Assembly (NCBI GenBank): GCA_035532735.1
Contig: DATKQM010000008.1
Coordinates: 1 to 57,256 of the forward strand
Length of the DNA stretch: 57,256 nt
DNA from: Chersky-840 sp035532735
GTDB lineage: Bacteria > Actinomycetota > Acidimicrobiia > Acidimicrobiales > UBA8190
Direction of reading: 5' to 3'
The translations under genes were made by a program, and so were the position numbers. The notes beneath the pieces are model-generated. The model had not been told where the DNA came from, made no database searches, and saw only the letters and a list, made by a program, of their open reading frames with translations. Below are positions 39,959-48,120 of this stretch, piece by piece. Positions within the stretch are counted from its first letter, which is position 1; the number at the start of each line of letters is the position of its first letter.

Positions 39959-41311
39959 GTGACGCCACAGGTTCGGGGGGGAGCAGGCGCGCGGGACACG
40001 CCGGGCCCGTCCACCATGGCGCTCGAGGGGCTTCGCATCCTCGACTTCACCCGACTGGGCTTCGGGGCCCAGGCCACCTTGATCTGCGGGTGTCTCGGAG
40101 CCGAGGTCATCCGGGTGGAGAGCACCCGCTTTCCCGACGCCATCCGGGTCATGCCGCCCTTCGTCCCCGAGCCCGGCGAACGGGGCGAGGCCTTCGGTGC
40201 CGCCACCCTCGCCAACGCCACCGGCGCGCCGAGCCCCAACCGGGGCGGGATCTTCTACAAGTACAACACCGGGGGAAAGAAGAGCATCACCGTCAACGCC
40301 CGCCATCCCAAGGGCCTGGCGCTTTTGAAAGACCTCGTGGCTCGGTCCGACGTCGTCACCGAGAGCTTCGCAGCGGGCACCCTCGACCGATGGGGCCTCT
40401 CCTACGACGTCATGCGCCAGATCAAGCCCGACCTCATCTACGTCTCGATGTGCGGCTTCGGCCACGAAGGCCCCGACGCCGCCAACGTGACCATGGGCCC
40501 GACAGCGCAGGCCCTGACCGGCAGCACCTTCATGGTGGGCCTTCCGGACCGACCCCCGGCGGGGTGGTCGTTCTCCTATCTCGACCACGTGGGCGGCTAT
40601 CTCGGCGCCATCGCCATCCTGGCCGGATCCATCCACCGGCGTCGCACCGGTGAGGGACAGCACATCGACGTCTCCCAGCTCGAGCCGGCCACGGCCCTGT
40701 CGGGAGCACTGCTGCTCGACGCGGCGCTCAACAACCGGCCCAGCCGCCGCCCGGGATTCCCGACCGGCAACCGGCGGGCCCATCCTCCGAGCGCGCCGTC
40801 GGGCGCGTACCGCGCCGCGGGTGACGACAAATGGGTCGTCGTCTCCTGTCGCACCGACGAGCACTGGGAGGCACTGGTCGGGGCCATGGGTCGACCGCCG
40901 TGGGCGCACGACCCCCGGTTCGCCACCATGGCGGGGCGCGTCGAGCACGTCGACGACCTCGACGCCCATGTCGGGTCCTGGACAGCAGAGCGCGACCGCT
41001 ACGAGGTCATGGAACTCCTCCAGCGCGCCGGGGTCCCGGCCGGTGCGGTCCAAGACGCAGCCGACCGCCTCGAGCGCGACCCCCAACTGGCGGCGCGCGG
41101 GCACTACACCATGTTGGGCAACGCTGAGGTGGAACCGCTCCCCCTCGAGGGCGTCCCCTTCCGGATGTCGGTCACGCCACCACACACCGGGGGGGTCCTG
41201 CATCGTGGACCGCCCTGTCTCGGCGAGGACAACGAGTCCGTGCTCTGCGAGATGCTCGGGATGAGCACTGCGGATGTCGCCGCCCTGGCCGCCGACGGGG
41301 CCCTGTCGTGA
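39959..41311 (+). CDS. Class III CoA-transferase (CaiB/BaiF family), subunit 1
   Basis: 450 residues with the family core LRILDFTRLGFGAQATLIC, IFYKYNTGGKKSITVNAR and RRTGEGQHIDVSQLEPA. Class III enzymes carry the acyl intermediate on an Asp in a PGYDxxxQALSG-like segment; here the aligned segment NVTMGPTAQALTG has Gly (about 180) instead, so this subunit may be inactive alone (by-eye alignment). It overlaps the next CoA-transferase by 4 bp, suggesting a heteromer. It should move CoA between carboxylic acids. Confidence 0.88.
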   Translation: MTPQVRGGAGARDTPGPSTMALEGLRILDFTRLGFGAQATLICGCLGAEVIRVESTRFPDAIRVMPPFVPEPGERGEAFGAATLANATGAPSPNRGGIFYKYNTGGKKSITVNARHPKGLALLKDLVARSDVVTESFAAGTLDRWGLSYDVMRQIKPDLIYVSMCGFGHEGPDAANVTMGPTAQALTGSTFMVGLPDRPPAGWSFSYLDHVGGYLGAIAILAGSIHRRRTGEGQHIDVSQLEPATALSGALLLDAALNNRPSRRPGFPTGNRRAHPPSAPSGAYRAAGDDKWVVVSCRTDEHWEALVGAMGRPPWAHDPRFATMAGRVEHVDDLDAHVGSWTAERDRYEVMELLQRAGVPAGAVQDAADRLERDPQLAARGHYTMLGNAEVEPLPLEGVPFRMSVTPPHTGGVLHRGPPCLGEDNESVLCEMLGMSTADVAALAADGALS

Positions 41312-42468
41312 CCGCACCGCTCGAGGGGGTGCGCGTCCTCGAGCTCACCGACGAGTCCGCCGAGTACTGCGGGAGGGTGCTGGCGGGGCTGGGCGCCGAC
41401 GTGGTGAAGGTGGAGCCTGCCGCGGGGGCGCCTTCGCGCACCATCGGGCCCTTCCTCGACGACGAGCCCGGTCCCGACCGCAGCCTCGCCTTCTGGGCCG
41501 ACAACGTGGGGAAGCGCTCCGTGGTGATCGACGATGACACCGGGCTCCTGGCGCTGTGTGACCGCGCTGATGTCCTCGTCCACACGTTGCGACCCCCCGA
41601 GGCACAAGCCCGGGGCCTCGGCGTGGCCTCCCTGCACGAGCGCGCCCCGGGCCTGGTGGTGTGCGCGGTCACTCCCTTCGGATCCGACGGGCCCTGGGCC
41701 GACTACCTCGCCGACGACCTCGTGCTGATGGCGCTGGGCGGATCGATGGCGGCCTGTGGGTACGGGCCCGGTGCCGACGGTGTCTACGACACTCCCCCGC
41801 TCGCCAGCCTCGGCGACCAGGCCTGGCGCACGGCGTCGACCTACGCGGCCATCGCAGTGATGGGCGCATTGGCGTGGCGCTCGGAGTCGGGTTCGGGACA
41901 ATTCATCGACGTCTCCGCCCACGAGTGCTCGGCCTCGATGACCGAATGGCACCTCATGACCTACCTCTGCTCAGGGGGTGTGCACCGGCGTGGGCCCCAC
42001 CCCACCCTCACCGGGTCAGACGGAAAACAGGTGGCCGCGCTCAACCCCGACTTCCTCGGCCCCCATGTCTTCGCCGGGATGCTCGAGATGCTCGAAGCCC
42101 AAGGCGTGGCCGGGCCGTTGTCCGACCCCGCCTTCGCCGACCCCGTCCACCGCGCCGGGAACTACCGCGAGGTGTGGCGCGCCCTCAAGCGACTGGCCGA
42201 GAAGAACGACGGCGAGACCCTCTACCGACTGGGCCAGGAGGCGGGCCTGCCCTGGGGCGTGATCCGCTCCCCCGACGAGGTTCTCGACGACCGGCATCTC
42301 CGGGCCCGAGGCCACTTCGTCGAGCTCGAGCATCCCGAGCTCGACCGCACCGTCACCTACCCCGGGGCGCCGTTCCTGGCCCATGGGTCGCCCTGGGTGA
42401 TGCAACGCCGCCCACCGCTGCTCGGCGAGCACACCGAGGAGGTTCTCGTCGACTGGTCGGCGCGGTGA
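41308..42468 (+). CDS. Class III CoA-transferase, subunit 2
   Basis: 386 residues with RVLELTDESAEYCGRVLAGLGADV shortened here, FWADNVGKRSVVID and GPWADYLADDLVLMALGG, where Asp137 fits the catalytic aspartate missing from the preceding gene. GTG 41308 overlaps the upstream stop as GTGA. Together the two genes probably make a heteromeric CoA-transferase activating the pathway substrate. The thiolase-like gene follows with another GTGA overlap. Confidence 0.88.
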   Translation: MTAPLEGVRVLELTDESAEYCGRVLAGLGADVVKVEPAAGAPSRTIGPFLDDEPGPDRSLAFWADNVGKRSVVIDDDTGLLALCDRADVLVHTLRPPEAQARGLGVASLHERAPGLVVCAVTPFGSDGPWADYLADDLVLMALGGSMAACGYGPGADGVYDTPPLASLGDQAWRTASTYAAIAVMGALAWRSESGSGQFIDVSAHECSASMTEWHLMTYLCSGGVHRRGPHPTLTGSDGKQVAALNPDFLGPHVFAGMLEMLEAQGVAGPLSDPAFADPVHRAGNYREVWRALKRLAEKNDGETLYRLGQEAGLPWGVIRSPDEVLDDRHLRARGHFVELEHPELDRTVTYPGAPFLAHGSPWVMQRRPPLLGEHTEEVLVDWSAR

Positions 42469-43697
42469 CCGCCGTGGGGCGTGCCGCCTGTGTGGTCGGG
42501 GTGGGTGAGACCCGCTACGCCAAGTGGGGCGGGATCACCGACGCCAGCGAGTACCGGTTGGCCGTCGAGGCCGTACTCGCGGCGATCGCCGATGCCGGCA
42601 TGAGCCCCGACGACGTCGACGGCCTGGCCTCGTTCGCCGAGGACCGCAACGAAGCGACCTTCATGGCCGCCGATCTGGGACTGCCCGAACTGCGCTACGC
42701 CAGTCTGTCCTGGCTACCGGGCGGCGGCGGGGCTTGCGCCGCAGTCGCCAACGCGGCCATGGCGGTGGAGACCGGCGCGGCGGAAGCCGTCGTCGTGTAC
42801 CGGTCGTTGTGCCAGGGCCAGTTCCGTCGCTTCGGCCAGGGACCGGGCAACATGCCCGCCCGTGTCGGCCCGCCGCGCCTACCCCACCTGCGCCGGGCCA
42901 CCAGTCTCTTGGAGGCGCACGTCGCCTTCACCATGCCCTTCGGCATGTTCAGCCCACCCATCGCCTACGCCATGGTGTTGCAGCGGCACATGCACCGTTT
43001 CGGCACCACCGCCGAACAGATGGGACACGTGGCCGTCACGACACGGGCCCACGCGGCGAGAAACCCACGCGCCGTGATGGGAGACCGTCCCATGACCATG
43101 GACGACTACCTGGCGTCGCGCCTGGTGTCGGAGCCCTTCCGCCTCTTCGACTGCTGTCTCGAGAACGACGGCGCCTGCGCGGTGCTTGTCACCACGGCCG
43201 AACGCGCCGCCGACAGCGCCAAGAGACCCGTGTCGGTCCTGGGCGCGGCCCAGGGCGCCCCGGCGGGCTTCGGCTACGGGCAGTACGCCAACGTCGGCAT
43301 GCCCGACGACGACTACACCAGCACCGGGGCCCGGGGGGTGGCGACCCGGATGTGGGCCCGGGCCGGGGTGGGGCCTGCCGACATCGACGTGGCCCAGATC
43401 TACGACCATTTCACCGGGCTGGTACTTCTGAGCCTGGAGGACTTCGGGTTCTGCGGGCAAGGTGAGGGTGGTCCCTTCGCGGCGTCGGGCGCGCTGGCGT
43501 GGCCCGACGGGGCCCTTCCCACCAACACCCATGGCGGCAGCTTGTCCGAGGCCTATATCCACGGCCTCAACCACGTCGTCGAAGGAGTCCGCCAGCTCCG
43601 GGGCGAGTCCACCTGTCAGGTCGACGGAGCCGAGACCTGCCTCGTCACGAGCGCAGCGGGCGTGCCCAGCAGTGCGCTGGTGTTGGGACGGCGATGA
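42465..43697 (+). CDS. Thiolase-like protein (lipid-transfer/Ltp2-type), pair 1
   Basis: 410 residues of the non-condensing thiolase-like group. It has GVGETRYAKWGG, the SLSWLPGGGGACAAVANAA segment where the nucleophilic Cys position of thiolases is Gly, MVLQRHMHRFGTT, and DVAQIYDHFTGLVLLSLEDFGFC. Loss of the Cys, pairing with a DUF35 gene and the conserved Tyr/Asp segments resemble Ltp2, which performs retro-aldol cleavage of steroid side chains with a DUF35 partner. GTG 42465 overlaps the upstream stop; it couples to the DUF35 gene by ATGA. Confidence 0.88.
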   Translation: MTAVGRAACVVGVGETRYAKWGGITDASEYRLAVEAVLAAIADAGMSPDDVDGLASFAEDRNEATFMAADLGLPELRYASLSWLPGGGGACAAVANAAMAVETGAAEAVVVYRSLCQGQFRRFGQGPGNMPARVGPPRLPHLRRATSLLEAHVAFTMPFGMFSPPIAYAMVLQRHMHRFGTTAEQMGHVAVTTRAHAARNPRAVMGDRPMTMDDYLASRLVSEPFRLFDCCLENDGACAVLVTTAERAADSAKRPVSVLGAAQGAPAGFGYGQYANVGMPDDDYTSTGARGVATRMWARAGVGPADIDVAQIYDHFTGLVLLSLEDFGFCGQGEGGPFAASGALAWPDGALPTNTHGGSLSEAYIHGLNHVVEGVRQLRGESTCQVDGAETCLVTSAAGVPSSALVLGRR

Positions 43698-44140
43698 CCG
43701 AGCGTTGGTTCCCCGACGAGATGCCGATGCCCGCCGCCAACGCCGAGACCGTCGGATGGTGGGAAGCGGCCGCCGGTCACCGCCTCGTGGTGCAGCGTTG
43801 CACCGCGTGTGGCACCACGCGCCATCCCCCGGGGCCGGTGTGCCCTCGCTGTCGGAGCACGGCCTCGGAATGGTTCGAGCTGGCGGGCACCGGGACGGTA
43901 TTCACCTTCACCGTCGTGCGCCAGGCCTTCGTCGCGTCCCTGGCTGACAAACTCCCCTACGTCGTGATCGTGGTGGAGCTCGACGGCTCGCAGGGGGCTC
44001 GCATCGTGTCGAACTTGGTCGAGGTGGAACCCGAGGAGGTCACCGTGGGCATGGCCGTCGAGGTGGCGTGGGAGGACATGGGACCGGAGCTCGCCGTCCC
44101 ACGCTTTCGCCCCGCCGTGCACCGAGGGGAGCGCCCGTGA
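43694..44140 (+). CDS. DUF35 OB-fold zinc-ribbon protein, partner of pair 1
   Basis: 148 residues: N-terminal helix, rubredoxin-like zinc ribbon (Cys36, Cys39, Cys50, Cys53: CTACG...CPRC) and OB-fold (GTGTVFTFTVVRQAF, PYVVIVVELDG). DUF35 proteins bind acyl-CoA and stabilise or activate thiolase-like aldolases. ATG 43694 overlaps the thiolase-like stop by 4 bp. Confidence 0.9.
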   Translation: MTERWFPDEMPMPAANAETVGWWEAAAGHRLVVQRCTACGTTRHPPGPVCPRCRSTASEWFELAGTGTVFTFTVVRQAFVASLADKLPYVVIVVELDGSQGARIVSNLVEVEPEEVTVGMAVEVAWEDMGPELAVPRFRPAVHRGERP

Positions 44141-45309
44141 ACCTCCCACGCGGTCGTCGAGCCGTCATCGCCGGGGTGGCGACGTCTGACTACCCCCATC
44201 TCCCGCATCTCTCCGAGCACGCCGTCCACGGCCAGGCCGCCGATCGGGCCCTGGCCGACGCCGGGTTGACCTTCGCCGACGTCGACGGCTTCGCCACCAC
44301 GGGCTTCTTCCCCATGTACGCCACCGGGGTGGCCGAGTACCTGGGGCTCCATCCCATCTACTTCGACGAGACCAACTCGGGGGGATCGTCGTTCGAGGTC
44401 CTCGTGGAGCACGCCGCCTACGCCGTGGAGTCCGGGGCGGTCGACGTGGTGCTCGTCACCTACGGCAGCGTCCAGCTCTCCCAGATGGGGCGACGACTCG
44501 GCACCGGGGGCACCGGGGGCGGTGGACTGGCCCCGGGGCCCGCCATCTACGACGCCCTGTGGGGCAACACCTTGGTGGGCAACTACGCCATGGCGGCGCG
44601 CCGGCACATGCACGAGTTCGGCACCACCCCCGAGCAGCTGGCCGCGGTGGCGGTGTCGATGCGCAACCACGCGGCGACCAACCCCCAGGCGCAACAGCGC
44701 GAGCCGATCACCGTCGACGACGTGGTCTCGTCGCGACTGGTGGCCGACCCGCTGCACAAGCTCGACTGCTGCGTGATCTCCGACGGCGGCGGGGCGTGTG
44801 TGGTAACCACCGAGGAGCGCGCTGCGGATCTGCCCGGCGAGCCCATCTACATCCTCGGTGCGGCGCATGCCACCACGCATCACCTGAACCTGTCCGCCAT
44901 GCCCAGCCTCACGATCACCCCGGCCGCACAATGTGGGCCCGTCGCCTTCGCCCGGGCGGGGATCACCCCTGCAGATGTCGATGTGGCCCAGCTCTACGAC
45001 TCGTTCACCATCACGGTGGTCCTCACCCTCGAGGACCTGGGGTTCTGTGCCAAGGGCGACGGCGGGGCCTTCGTCGAGGACGGCGGGCTCGAGGTGGGCG
45101 GTCGGCTCCCCACCAACACCGACGGGGGCGGCCTCTCGGCCTGTCACCCCGGGATGCGGGGCATGTTCCTCATCGTGGAAGCGGTACGACAACTGCGCGG
45201 TCAGGGCGGCGCCACCCAGGTCCCCGGGGCGCGCATCGCCGTGGCCCACGGCACCGGCGGAATGTTGTCGACCGGCGCCACCCTGGTGCTCGGACGGGAG
45301 GCACCATGA
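44137..45309 (+). CDS. Thiolase-like protein (lipid-transfer/Ltp2-type), pair 2
   Basis: 390 residues. VIAGVATSDYPHLPHLS opens the fold; DETNSGGSSFEVLVEHAAYAVESG has Gly at the thiolase Cys position; AARRHMHEFGTT, DVAQLYDSFTITVVLTLEDLGFC and AVAHGTGGMLSTGATLVLG close it. Like the preceding thiolase-like gene it should not be a Claisen enzyme but may be an aldolase with its DUF35 partner. GTG 44137 overlaps the upstream stop as GTGA and the next gene begins as ATGA. Confidence 0.88.
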   Translation: MNLPRGRRAVIAGVATSDYPHLPHLSEHAVHGQAADRALADAGLTFADVDGFATTGFFPMYATGVAEYLGLHPIYFDETNSGGSSFEVLVEHAAYAVESGAVDVVLVTYGSVQLSQMGRRLGTGGTGGGGLAPGPAIYDALWGNTLVGNYAMAARRHMHEFGTTPEQLAAVAVSMRNHAATNPQAQQREPITVDDVVSSRLVADPLHKLDCCVISDGGGACVVTTEERAADLPGEPIYILGAAHATTHHLNLSAMPSLTITPAAQCGPVAFARAGITPADVDVAQLYDSFTITVVLTLEDLGFCAKGDGGAFVEDGGLEVGGRLPTNTDGGGLSACHPGMRGMFLIVEAVRQLRGQGGATQVPGARIAVAHGTGGMLSTGATLVLGREAP

Positions 45310-45767
45310 CCGATCGCACCCCCCAGGCCACCGACGAGCGGCCGCCCAAACCCCGCCCGGCACCGACGCCCGACGCCGACTCTGCGCCCTACTGGGCCGC
45401 GGCGCATGACGGGCGGCTCCTGGTCCAGCAGTGCACGACCTGCGGTGCCCGGCAGCTGTACCCGCGCGACCGCTGTCTCGTGTGCCGTGGTGCCGTCGTT
45501 TGGATCGAGGCGAGCGGGCGGGGCACCGTCTACAGCTTCACGGTGATCCGCCAGAACTACTCCCGTCCCTTCCGGGACTGGATCCCCTACGTCGTGGCCC
45601 TCGTCGATCTCGAAGAAGGCCCCCGGGTCATGACCAACATCGTGGGATGCGAGCCCGACGCCGTGCGCATCGGGATGGCGGTCGAGGCGCATTTCGAGGC
45701 GGTGTCCGACGAGGCGGCGGTCGCGCTCTTCTCGCCGGTCGCCGGAGCCGGCCCCGGGGGCCACTGA
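45306..45767 (+). CDS. DUF35 OB-fold zinc-ribbon protein, partner of pair 2
   Basis: 153 residues with a Pro-rich N-terminal tail (about 30 residues), zinc ribbon Cys43, Cys46, Cys57, Cys60 (CTTCG...CLVC) and OB-fold (GTVYSFTVIRQNYSRPF, IPYVVALVDLEEG). Coupled to the thiolase-like gene by ATGA. It ends the first block of the coupled run; a 126-bp gap follows. Confidence 0.9.
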   Translation: MTDRTPQATDERPPKPRPAPTPDADSAPYWAAAHDGRLLVQQCTTCGARQLYPRDRCLVCRGAVVWIEASGRGTVYSFTVIRQNYSRPFRDWIPYVVALVDLEEGPRVMTNIVGCEPDAVRIGMAVEAHFEAVSDEAAVALFSPVAGAGPGGH

Positions 45768-45893
45768 GAGCCCGGCGCCACATTTAGACGGCGGCTTGCC
45801 CACCAGGGCGGTCCATGGGATCGTTCCGGAGGGGCCTCTGTCGTGAAAGGCCACACGGGGGTGTGCGCCACGCCACCCAGGAGAGGAGTCACG

Positions 45894-46493
45894 ATGTCGG
45901 ACAAGCCCAGCTACCTCGGACTGCTCAACGCCATCGCGGTCAACGAGGCCCGCGCCCATCAGTACCTCCAGGTATGGATCGACAAGACGACCGACCCCGA
46001 TGTGAAGGCGGTGCTGCAGACCGTGTCGTGGCGCGAGGGCGAGCACGGCATGAGCTTCGCCAAGCGAGTCAACGAGCTCGGCTACGGGCTACGCGACCGC
46101 GACGACCTCAACCTCGCCGATCGCCTCGAGGTGGCGGGATCGGACCGCAGTGACCTCGAGAAGATGGAGTACTTCGGCCAGGACCGCCTCGACGAGGTGC
46201 TCGGCGCGTTCGACACCATCTTCTCGGATCACACCATCGACATCCAGACCGGCGAGCTCCTCGGGCGCTACGTCGCCGAGGAATTCGACACGGCCCGGCT
46301 CCTGCGCTGTTGCTACGAACAGCTCAAGGCTCGCCAGGGCGACAGCCCGAACGCCACGACGGCACCCTCGGGCGCGACGGGCTCATCGAGCGAGTTGGCC
46401 GCCCTCAACGACAAGGTCGACGCGCTGTGCCGTGCCGTGGAGGAGCTCCGCCAGATCGTGTGCGCGCAGAGCATGCCCACCAAGGCTTCCTGA
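45894..46493 (+). CDS. Ferritin-like/rubrerythrin-like protein with C-terminal coiled coil
   Basis: 199 residues. Helical bundle with Glu18 (NEARAHQYLQ), the Glu48-x-x-His51 pair (SWREGEHGMSF) and a later YVAEEFDTARLLRCCYEQL that could complete a metal site. A Thr/Ser linker leads to a C-terminal coiled coil (ELAALNDKVDALCRAVEELR). GAGAGGAG precedes the ATG at 45894. Its place between thiolase/DUF35 pairs suggests a role in the same pathway, but no partner or activity is known. Confidence 0.8.
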   Translation: MSDKPSYLGLLNAIAVNEARAHQYLQVWIDKTTDPDVKAVLQTVSWREGEHGMSFAKRVNELGYGLRDRDDLNLADRLEVAGSDRSDLEKMEYFGQDRLDEVLGAFDTIFSDHTIDIQTGELLGRYVAEEFDTARLLRCCYEQLKARQGDSPNATTAPSGATGSSSELAALNDKVDALCRAVEELRQIVCAQSMPTKAS

Positions 46494-46504
46494 ACACAGC
46501 TCCC

Positions 46505-46948
46505 GTGACCCTCGGCGAGACGGCCCCCGACGGGGGCGCGACGGGAGTCGCCGTCGCTGTTCGAGTGGGGCTCTTCACCGACACCGATCCCCCCCGACTC
46601 CTCGGGAGTCGGTGCCAGGCCTGTGGACGGCATCACTTCCCGCGCCACGACACGTGCCCCTACTGCGCCGCCGACGGGGCTCTCCCCGTGGAGCTGTCAG
46701 ACACCGGGGTCTTGTGGAGCTGGACCGCCGTCACCATCGCACCGCCGGGGTATGGCGGAGACCTCCCGTACGGGTTCGGCGTGGTCGAGCTCCCCGAAGC
46801 CCTGCGCGTGGTGACCCGGTTGACCGAAACCGACCCGTCGCGCCTGTCCGCGGGCCAGTCCATGGCCATGGTGGTGGTGCCCGTAGGCGTCGACGACGAG
46901 GGCCATCGGGTCATGACCTACGCCTTCTCGGCGCGAGACCCCCGGTGA
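46505..46948 (+). CDS. DUF35 OB-fold zinc-ribbon protein, partner of pair 3
   Basis: 147 residues with zinc ribbon Cys37, Cys40, Cys51, Cys54 (CQACG...CPYC) and OB-fold (TGVLWSWTAVTIAPPGY, LPYGFGVVELPE). GTG 46505 is 11 bp after the ferritin-like stop; a later GTG at 46565 would trim the tail. It is coupled to the thiolase by GTGA. Gene order is reversed relative to the other two pairs. Confidence 0.88.
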   Translation: MTLGETAPDGGATGVAVAVRVGLFTDTDPPRLLGSRCQACGRHHFPRHDTCPYCAADGALPVELSDTGVLWSWTAVTIAPPGYGGDLPYGFGVVELPEALRVVTRLTETDPSRLSAGQSMAMVVVPVGVDDEGHRVMTYAFSARDPR

Positions 46949-48099
46949 CCGACGTCGACGTCGCGATCGCAGGTGTCGGGATCCACCCCTTCGGCCGCTT
47001 CGCGGACCGGACCATCACCGACATGGGGGTCACCGCGGTCCGGGGCGCGTTGGGCCAGGCGGGTGTGGGCCCGGGCGGATTCCAGGCCGCCTTCTGCGCC
47101 ACCGCCTACGGCGGCGTGGCATCGGGGCACAGGGTGCTGGCGCGCCTCGGCATGACCGGGATGCCCATCGTCGACGTGGAAGCGGGCTGTGCCAGTGGCG
47201 GGGCGGCCCTCATGTTGGGCGCCGGTGCCATCCGGGCCGGGGCCTATGACACGGTGCTCGTGTTCGGTGTGGAGAAGATGCCCAAGGGCATGATCCGGTC
47301 GTCGTTCTTCGAGCCGTGGCAGGAGGTGTCGGGGCTCGGCGCCACGCCCGCCTACTTCGCCCTCCGGGCCCAACGCCTCATGCAGGACTCGGGGGTCACC
47401 AAGGACCATCTGGCCGCGGTGGTGGTGAAGAACCGCCGCCACGGGGTCCACAACCCCGACGCCATGTTCAGGTCCGAGGTCGACGCCGCCGCGGTGCTGA
47501 CGTCGCGTCTGGTGTGCGACCCGCTTCACCTCTGGATGCTCTGCACTCCCAACGAAGGAGCCGCCGCCATGGTGTTGACCCGCGCCAAGGCGAGGGCTGG
47601 TGCGGGCTCGCCGGCACGGGTCCGCCTCGGCGCCGCGGTGCTGCGTTCGCACCTGCCGGGATCGGTCCTCGACGAATCGACACCCATGTCAGGGCTCGTC
47701 GACGAATCGGTCCCCGCCCCGAGCACGCTGGCCGCCACCGCCGCCTACGAAGAGGCCGGGATCGGCCCTGAGGACCTCGACGTCGTGGAGTGTCAGGACA
47801 CCGATGCGGCGCGCGAGCTGCTCTCGTACGAAGAGCTCGGGCTGTGCCCGCCCGGCGGGGCGGCTCAGTTGTGCGACGAAGGTGCCACTGCGCTCGGAGG
47901 ACGCATCCCCGTCAACACCAGTGGAGGGCTGCTGTCCAAAGGTGAGCCGCTCGGCGCCTCTGCGCTCGGACAGGTGGTCTCCCTCGTCCACCAGCTGCGT
48001 GGCGAGGCCGGACACAATCAGGTCGAGGGAGCGCGCCTGGCGCTCGGCCACACCGTGGGGCGCGGTGCCAACGCCAGTGTCGTCGTCCTCACCCGCTGA
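46945..48099 (+). CDS. Thiolase/acetyl-CoA acetyltransferase family protein, pair 3
   Basis: 384 residues. Unlike the two other thiolase-like genes it retains a nucleophilic Cys (Cys82 in VEAGCASGGAAL), and keeps FGVEKMPKGM, VVECQDTDAARELLSYEELG and the C-terminal GHTVGRGANAS. It could therefore catalyse real thiolytic cleavage of a beta-keto acyl-CoA, in the SCP-x style. GTG 46945 overlaps the DUF35 stop as GTGA. Substrate probably a branched or sterol-derived acyl-CoA (inference). Confidence 0.9.
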   Translation: MTDVDVAIAGVGIHPFGRFADRTITDMGVTAVRGALGQAGVGPGGFQAAFCATAYGGVASGHRVLARLGMTGMPIVDVEAGCASGGAALMLGAGAIRAGAYDTVLVFGVEKMPKGMIRSSFFEPWQEVSGLGATPAYFALRAQRLMQDSGVTKDHLAAVVVKNRRHGVHNPDAMFRSEVDAAAVLTSRLVCDPLHLWMLCTPNEGAAAMVLTRAKARAGAGSPARVRLGAAVLRSHLPGSVLDESTPMSGLVDESVPAPSTLAATAAYEEAGIGPEDLDVVECQDTDAARELLSYEELGLCPPGGAAQLCDEGATALGGRIPVNTSGGLLSKGEPLGASALGQVVSLVHQLRGEAGHNQVEGARLALGHTVGRGANASVVVLTR

Positions 48100-48120
48100 C
48101 GAGAAGATCGAAGGGGACCC

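Noticed and set aside
38582..41317. A 911-codon minus-strand frame covering the amidohydrolase and the antisense of the CoA-transferase.
   Set aside because: The amidohydrolase starts at 39862 with an RBS; the rest is the shadow of the plus-strand CoA-transferase.
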